From Maylandia zebra (lineage: Eukaryota; Chordata; Actinopteri; Cichliformes; Cichlidae), in the NCBI RefSeq assembly GCF_041146795.1, contig NC_135172.1, positions 43,729,123 to 43,793,122 of the forward strand: 64,000 bases of DNA. Reading direction: 5' to 3'. Made by a program: the position numbers and the translations under genes. Under the pieces are notes generated by a model. It was not told the DNA's origin. It did no database searches and saw nothing but the letters and a program-made list of their open reading frames with translations. Shown piece after piece: positions 58,216-64,000 of the stretch; positions within the stretch are counted from its first letter, which is position 1; each line of letters starts with the position of its first letter.

Positions 58216-59280
58216 CAAAACCTCTATCCGTCCCACACGTGGGAGATCAATCGATCGATCGAATAAAAGTTTTCATGATATGACAGTTGGAAGCCTCACA
58301 GGAGTCATGTGATGCCTCTCAGTGTAACAGGCGTTGCCTCTGATAGGTTGGGTTATTACGCCTGCTGAGAGGAGCCGAGGCTTCGTGGTTCCCAGAGGAC
58401 GCTGGGTCCGCTTCAGAACGCAGCGCCACATCTGCGTGTCAGAGCGAGGCCTCGTAGCAGCGGTTTTAAATATTAATGATGTCTGGAGAAGCTTGAAATG
58501 TGGAAAAATCGGGGAGATTCTCTAAGATCAGCCACAGAGGAGTTTGAGCCCTCCTGTGGGTGCCGTCAGCTTCAGGAACATTTGGTTCATGCAGTGGAAA
58601 AAAACCCACATCATGTGTGGGCATTTCTGACCATGTATGGACACGTCATGTGATCTGGGTCTGTATTTTTACCGATGGGAAGCTCTGCAGCTCTATTTCC
58701 AGAACAATCCGTCACTGGACTTCTAACAAAAATGTAATGGACTGAAATGAAAACGGCGACAGGAAGAACGGGCCTGCAGATGTAGGTGCTCGTTCGTTAG
58801 CACAGGTGTCCACGTGGAACCGTTTGTGTCACTGCGGTAATGAGGCAGCGTTTCCACGCCGACCCCATCAGCTGCGCAGGTATTGATCAGTGAGCCCGCC
58901 CCGAAGGCCAGCTAGCTGGTTACATAACGGCTCCATCCACACGCTGCTGTGTGACCTCTGGACCAGCCGTCATTAGACTGCCATCCAATCAGCTCGCAGC
59001 GCTCTCTCTCACCCTCGCTGTCCATTAAGTGTCAGGCTGATGAGAAGTCATCCTCATGCTGTTTCCCCTGAGAGACTGTTCTTCTTACTGTGCTTCAGCT
59101 GGTTAATGCAGGGAAATATAGTGACTGTTATGTCATCTGAACACACACACACCTCTGCAGTGCCTGCAGTGTTTAGACAGCACCTCACACGCAGTCGAGC
59201 TCGTCTTCTCAGAATGACTAAGCACTCTCTTTATTTCTATGGTAACCACGTTCACTGTACCGTGAGTGTCCTTCATGCAG

Positions 59281-59333
<53 letters not shown>

Positions 59334-60114
59334 TGTCTGCAGTGATGGCAGCTCTGTGCTGTAAGGTGATGCAGTGAGTGTGATGCTGCCAAGTGTTGCT
59401 ATGAAGGAAAGGTGAGCCTGCTGCCTGTTAACGAGCTCTCTGATTGGCTCGGTGCCGGTGAAATGAGAGCAGAGCCGCAGTCGTTCCTGCACATCAGATG
59501 GTTTCAGTTTCGAATAAATCCTGCAGATGGCTCGATTGGATTTTGTTGTTTTTGAATCATTAGTAGATAAATCCCTTGCTGTCGTTTCACCTGTTGGGAT
59601 GAAGGGAGGGCCGAGTATGAAGGCGAAGCTGTGGATTTGCTGCCACGAGGGCGCCGTGGGTACCCGCTGAGCGAATGACCTCGAGGATGCGATCTGCAAA
59701 AATGAGCTGAAGGGTGTCTCTGCTCAGTGAGCTCGGGCGGTTTAGGTATCGGACTGTAATGTGAAACCGCTCAGGTATCAGGTAGTCTAAGCAGCCTGAG
59801 ACGTAACATCAGCCTGGAAACCAGACAAATCTGGGAGCTCATGTTTCATTGGCTCTGGCCCTGAATGTGTCTGCCCTCCCCTCGTTTTCAGACAGATTTC
59901 CGTCTGGCTCCGCCCTACGATCTTTCTTTTTTCTTGGAAACTCAGATTATGTCATACTCTGTCCAGTTACAGCCTGAATTATTTAGCTGTGTGACAGTGA
60001 GAACAAAACCCCGGTGCACACCTGTCACAACCCTGATCTGCATTTAGGCCTCTGAATCGTTTAGTTTCACTTAGTTCTGCAGAATATTTGGACTGAATTT
60101 TTGCTTTGAGCTCC
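58216..60114. other. Gene-poor region
   Basis: No supported exon. A TG run lies at 59283-59332. A small gatcgatcgatc palindromic cluster is at about 58247-58262. Open frames lack family motifs. Confidence 0.3.
59283..59332. repeat. (TG)n microsatellite
   Basis: About 50 bp of TG. Confidence 0.95.
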
Positions 60115-60520
60115 AAACCTGCAGTTCCTCTGACGCCCAGCAGAGGCAGCAGTGAGTCAGTCCCCCATGTTAAACATTTCCAGCAGAAATAGACACGTTT
60201 GCAGCCCGATACACAAACTGTTTGGTGTCATAGGAAGTTTACGTTATTAGGGGCGTGGCTTCTCTGACTGACAGGTAGATGGTGACACAGGTGGCTGTAG
60301 CTGCTAGCTGCCTGCTAAGCTTTAAAGCTAATTGTGCCTGAACTGGACTGTTTGTGCTGTTAGAGCCTTTTGGAGCATTTTAATGACGTCATGTGACCAA
60401 TAACATGGCTGCTGTGAGGTTACTGTAGTAACAGAGTTAGAGAGCACTAATCAGCAGATATCTCTGGATGCAAAAAGCTAGCTACCATTAGCTATGGATC
60501 CTGCTGCTTGGTAGGGTGAA
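60115..60520. repeat. Dispersed repeat, second copy of the 26395 family
   Basis: Shares gcagttcctctgacgccc-type start, gctgtagctgctagctg, tttgtgctgttagagcc, tgaccaataacatgg and gctgtgaggttactg with the other two copies, in the same order. Confidence 0.55.
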
Positions 60521-60564
60521 AATAATCACATGCAAGCTTTTGTGAAACTTGCATCCAGCTACTT

Positions 60565-60596
<32 letters not shown>

Positions 60597-62244
60597 GCAG
60601 TCACTCTGACCTACAGGTCAGCAGTACACCCGTGCCTCTGACACCTCACCTGTTGTTGGTCATTGTCCTGTAGCGTACAGGTTCGTTTAATGTTTCCTTT
60701 TCAGAAGTAATTGATTACTCACAGAACTGGAGATCAAAGTAATCAGAGTATCAGGTTAGAAACAGTTTCTGAGCCCCTCGTGTTGCTGAACAGTGATTTC
60801 AGTGCAGTTCCTCCACAGGGCTGTTATGAAACGCTGCTGTGAGCTTCCTTCATGTTCTTCATGGTCCAGTGAAGCACAGTCGTCCCTCACAGAGCACAAA
60901 TATTAACCGACTGCAGCGTCCTGCACTGAGCTCCTCTGCAGCACTCTGCAGGTCAGAGCTCCTCACTTCAGTGTGTGTGTGCGCGCTCACAGTCCAATCA
61001 GCAGCCTGCATGATAGTTTAGTTCCTGAACTTGAATTGAACGATCAGCTGTAAACAATGGAGCCGACTGTTAGTCACCAACAGCTGCTAGTGCGGCGAGC
61101 TGCGGCTTGCACCGCCCACTCTGAGGTTGATCATCGGCTTCTTGTGGACGCTCAGACTGAGGCTCATTAAGGTGAAAAACCACAAAGAACGGAGGAAAAA
61201 CCTATTTTTATTCCTGAGCAGCTTTGCATGAGTCACAGTTTAAAATGAACCGTGACTCATTCTGAGCTGTGAAATGCTCAGCATGGATGCCTGAAACGAC
61301 CATATTAGGGATGTCCCCTCTTGATGACATCATATAGATCCAAGAGTAGGAAAAAGAGTTTTTGGCTCAGAGGGATTCCTCGCTCTTGAACACCGACTCA
61401 ACGTGAACAGGAGGCGTGACAGAAAACAGGAAAAGTCATGTAGGCGGTGAGAGAACCTGCACCTAAAATCACAACAGACGAGCTTTTCCTTCACTAACCT
61501 GGAGGTTAAAGAACAGTTGGAGCACATTCGGTGCTAAAGCAGGCTTTGCAAACAATTGGATAAGCGTGCACTCAACAAGGCGCTGAAGTAAGAGAAAAAG
61601 GAAGTGATGGCTCTCTCTTTTCCTGCCGTGACCTCGAACACCAGCGGCCTGTTTTTGTGGCGTTGCAGAGGTTTGAGGACAAACGTGCAGAGGAAAGACG
61701 ACAGATTTCCAGGTTCACGTGTTAAAACATTGTTTTGTTTTAACCCCAGGAGCTCGGGTTGGTTTCCATTCCATCATCTTTGTGTGGTTCATTGTGCAAC
61801 GCTAAGAAATGATGAGTTAAACAAGCGGTCTCCCTCCTGCTGAGTGTTTCACATTCAGATCAGAGTGAGGTCAGCCTCCATCGCAGAAGCTGATTCATTC
61901 AGTGTTTGTGATTATTAGAGCCAACCAAAGAAACCCCTACATCAGGGTCTGCTGTGCTGCTGCCAGAAAGGCTGAGGGCTGTCCTTATGAACAAAACAAA
62001 CACCCCCTGCTGAGCTGCTTTAAAAGCCTGAAAGGACAAGCAGAAGTCAGACGCAAAGCTGCACCTCTCGAGTTCAGACCGACTCAGAGGAGAATCAAGT
62101 TTTAAAAGTCGGTGTTGCTGGTCAAAAAAGTTTGTTTTTTTCTGTTACTGCTGATAGAAATATGAGACTTTTACTAAATAAGAACATGAGAGCAGACTGT
62201 AACAGATACTGCTCTGTTAAAAAGCAGAGCTGAGAGAAAGTAAC
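60521..62244. other. Gene-poor region
   Basis: A TG run lies at 60566-60595. No exon, RNA gene or bounded transposon was recognised. Confidence 0.3.
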
Positions 62245-62640
62245 AGTGGGGGCGGAGCCTAGAGCACAGAGGAAAGTGCAGAGTCGAAGGCTGTAGCTGC
62301 TAGCTCTCTGCTACGCTGCACCTCAGCGGGACCTCTGCACCGTGTTCGTGCTGTTGGAGCGTTTTTAATAACATCATCTGACCAATAACACGGCAGCTGT
62401 GTGGTTACTGTACTGACAGATGGTCCAAGGAGGCGGAGCTCCAGTTTTCAGTGAAATTCTAGAATTTTATTTGGATGTTTCTGAGGAATAATTAGCAGCT
62501 GTCTGTGTGAGGTTCACATAGCTAAGCTAGCTAGCGTTAGCTAATAGTTATAAACAAGCACCAACGTTCACGCCAGAAGCAAATGGGTGACAACATGGTG
62601 GCTAATTCCATCTTTTATATACAGTCTTTGCAGTGTCCTC
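62245..62640. repeat. Dispersed repeat, third copy of the 26395 family
   Basis: Contains ggctgtagctgctagctc, gacctctgcaccgtgtt, gctgttggagcgtttttaat, tgaccaataacacgg and an end ttttatatacagtctttg. Same order as the other copies. Confidence 0.55.
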
Positions 62641-63684
62641 TCATTTGAGCGTGGCGTCTCAGTTATTTCCTGTTACGACCCCACTCTCCCTATAAGTAGT
62701 CTCATTTGTCTGTTATATTTTAAGCACATCTCTGCATGATATTGTATCCTTATTAACATTAAAGAAAACAAAAGAAACGTAGATCAACTTCAATCAAAGA
62801 ATATCTTTAACATTTTTTTGTCTGAAAATTTGTCTGAAATTTAAGAAAATAAAACCTTATTCAAACTAAAAACATTTGACTGACTTGAACCATCTGCTTC
62901 TGAATAATAAAATGAAAGAAACTCAATAAATGCAGGTCCTCAAAAACTCACTCGGGCCTCCTCAAACATATAAAACACTTTAACCGAGTCAGAGTGAAGC
63001 CGAGCGCTACAGACGCACCGCCACATTTCCTCGTCTTAGCTTTCTGAGACTTTTGATTGTCCCGTCATCTCCGCCTGTCTTTTCGTCACTGTTAAATATT
63101 TTTCTTGAGGGTTTGTTTGCTGCACTTTGTGTCTCCTGCTCTGTGCTGTGTGTGCGCACGCTCGGTGCAAAAAACCCTGCCACCTGCTGTAGTGGATGTG
63201 CAATTACACTTTATTCTAGCACAGCAAACCAAGCCCGTTCCCGGCATCAGCATAATGTTTGTGATCTGTTGTAGATGGACTGCTGAGCAGGATTTACTAC
63301 CCTACACTACTTCAGTGTACGTGATGTTAGCCGTGGATGCTGATCTGGGGTCTTTGGCTGCTTTCGTATAAACCTGTGTTGTGGAGCTCGTTGGGCTCCG
63401 GGTGCTGTTGATAAGGGCCACCCTGTGCTGCCAGAGCAGCTCTGGTAGGAATGATTTTGTAAAGCTGGACTAAGACGCATAAAACACTTTGACTGTGTTC
63501 GGCTGTAACAGGTCAATCAAAATGGTTAAATCAGTGAATTTTGTGGATTTGCTGATGCATGTTGATTCCCTCGTGGTCGCTGGGCCTCTCGTGCTGCTCG
63601 TTTCCTTTTCCACTCCATCCACTCTGGACTTAACCTGCTCGACAAGCGTAGCAGGGACCTTAGCTTAGATTAGCCCCATTATTC

Positions 63685-63729
<45 letters not shown>

Positions 63730-64000
63730 CAGAGGCTGGTGGGGAAACTGATCCTAACAGGAGTGGATGAGTCGTTTGGTTGTTGGAGGAGAGCTCAGGA
63801 TCTTTCGGTTCAGTTTCGAGGCTTCGTGTCAGAGAGAGCGGCGTCTCGCTCTGATGGAGGATGGTTCCCTCTGTGCCTTTCCTTCTCTGCACGGAGAACA
63901 GTGCGGTCATCAGTTTGGATCATTAATTTCATTTGACTATCTGATAGTCAGAGTGAGGAGTGTCTGCAGTCTGAGTAAAGCTCTGAAATAAGGCTAAAAT
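62641..64000. other. Gene-poor right edge
   Basis: AT-rich DNA followed by ordinary sequence. A (CA)n run lies at 63688-63725. No exon is supported before the window ends. Confidence 0.3.
63688..63725. repeat. (CA)n microsatellite
   Basis: About 38 bp of CA. Confidence 0.95.

Noticed and set aside
61000..64000. Search for exons of a mtmr7 neighbour gene at the right edge
   Set aside because: No splice-bounded frame with a recognisable domain was found.

Overview
The window is teleost nuclear DNA, most likely from a percomorph or cichlid-type fish. This rests on intron-split vertebrate genes, fish-type NLR and TRIM B30.2 immune genes, fish SINEs, LINEs and hAT elements, and very abundant CA/TG microsatellites. 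No prokaryotic, plasmid or phage features were seen.

Layout. 1-5125 (+): the last three coding exons of a fish NLR (NLRC3-like) immune receptor, one LRR exon, one short linker exon and a PRY-SPRY (B30.2) exon. The intron between the first two holds a retroviral env-like fragment and a near full-length L2/CR1-like reverse transcriptase. 6-19 kb: repeat-dense DNA with LINE fragments, a Ty3/gypsy remnant, nested hAT elements and an RTE-like fragment. 19716-21371 (+): an intact single-exon TRIM/bloodthirsty-like E3 ubiquitin ligase. 21.5-25.9 kb: LTR-like DNA, a tRNA-derived SINE, a LINE fragment and microsatellites. 25941-37456 (-): a complete mtmr7-like gene. I could place 14 coding exons whose phases all join, giving 656 codons plus stop, with the myotubularin CX5R site. 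Its middle introns are largely simple repeats. 39.7-41 kb: a SINE and a degenerate L2 copy. 42-50 kb: an unusual nested mobile-DNA complex. 51-54.4 kb: two more hAT-type elements with exact 8-bp target duplications. 54.4-64 kb: no convincing coding exons, only microsatellites and dispersed repeats.

The strongest unusual structures are (1) a roughly 6.2-kb foldback element (41992-48212) with long inverted arms built from about 168-bp tandem units, closed by an exact 8-bp duplication and carrying a LINE and a hAT element; (2) inside it, a hAT-type element with two successive right ends separated by about 87 bp of the DNA that flanks a sister copy 3.5 kb away, which looks like element-to-element template switching with capture of flanking DNA; and (3) mtmr7 exons 3-8, whose introns are dominated by CA/TG, Z-DNA-prone and CT/CTCG repeats right up to the splice sites.

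The genes do not form one pathway. The NLR and TRIM genes are typical of expanded, repeat-rich fish innate-immunity loci that share B30.2 domains. mtmr7 is a conserved lipid phosphatase gene beside them. All homology statements come from reading motifs by eye; no database search was run.
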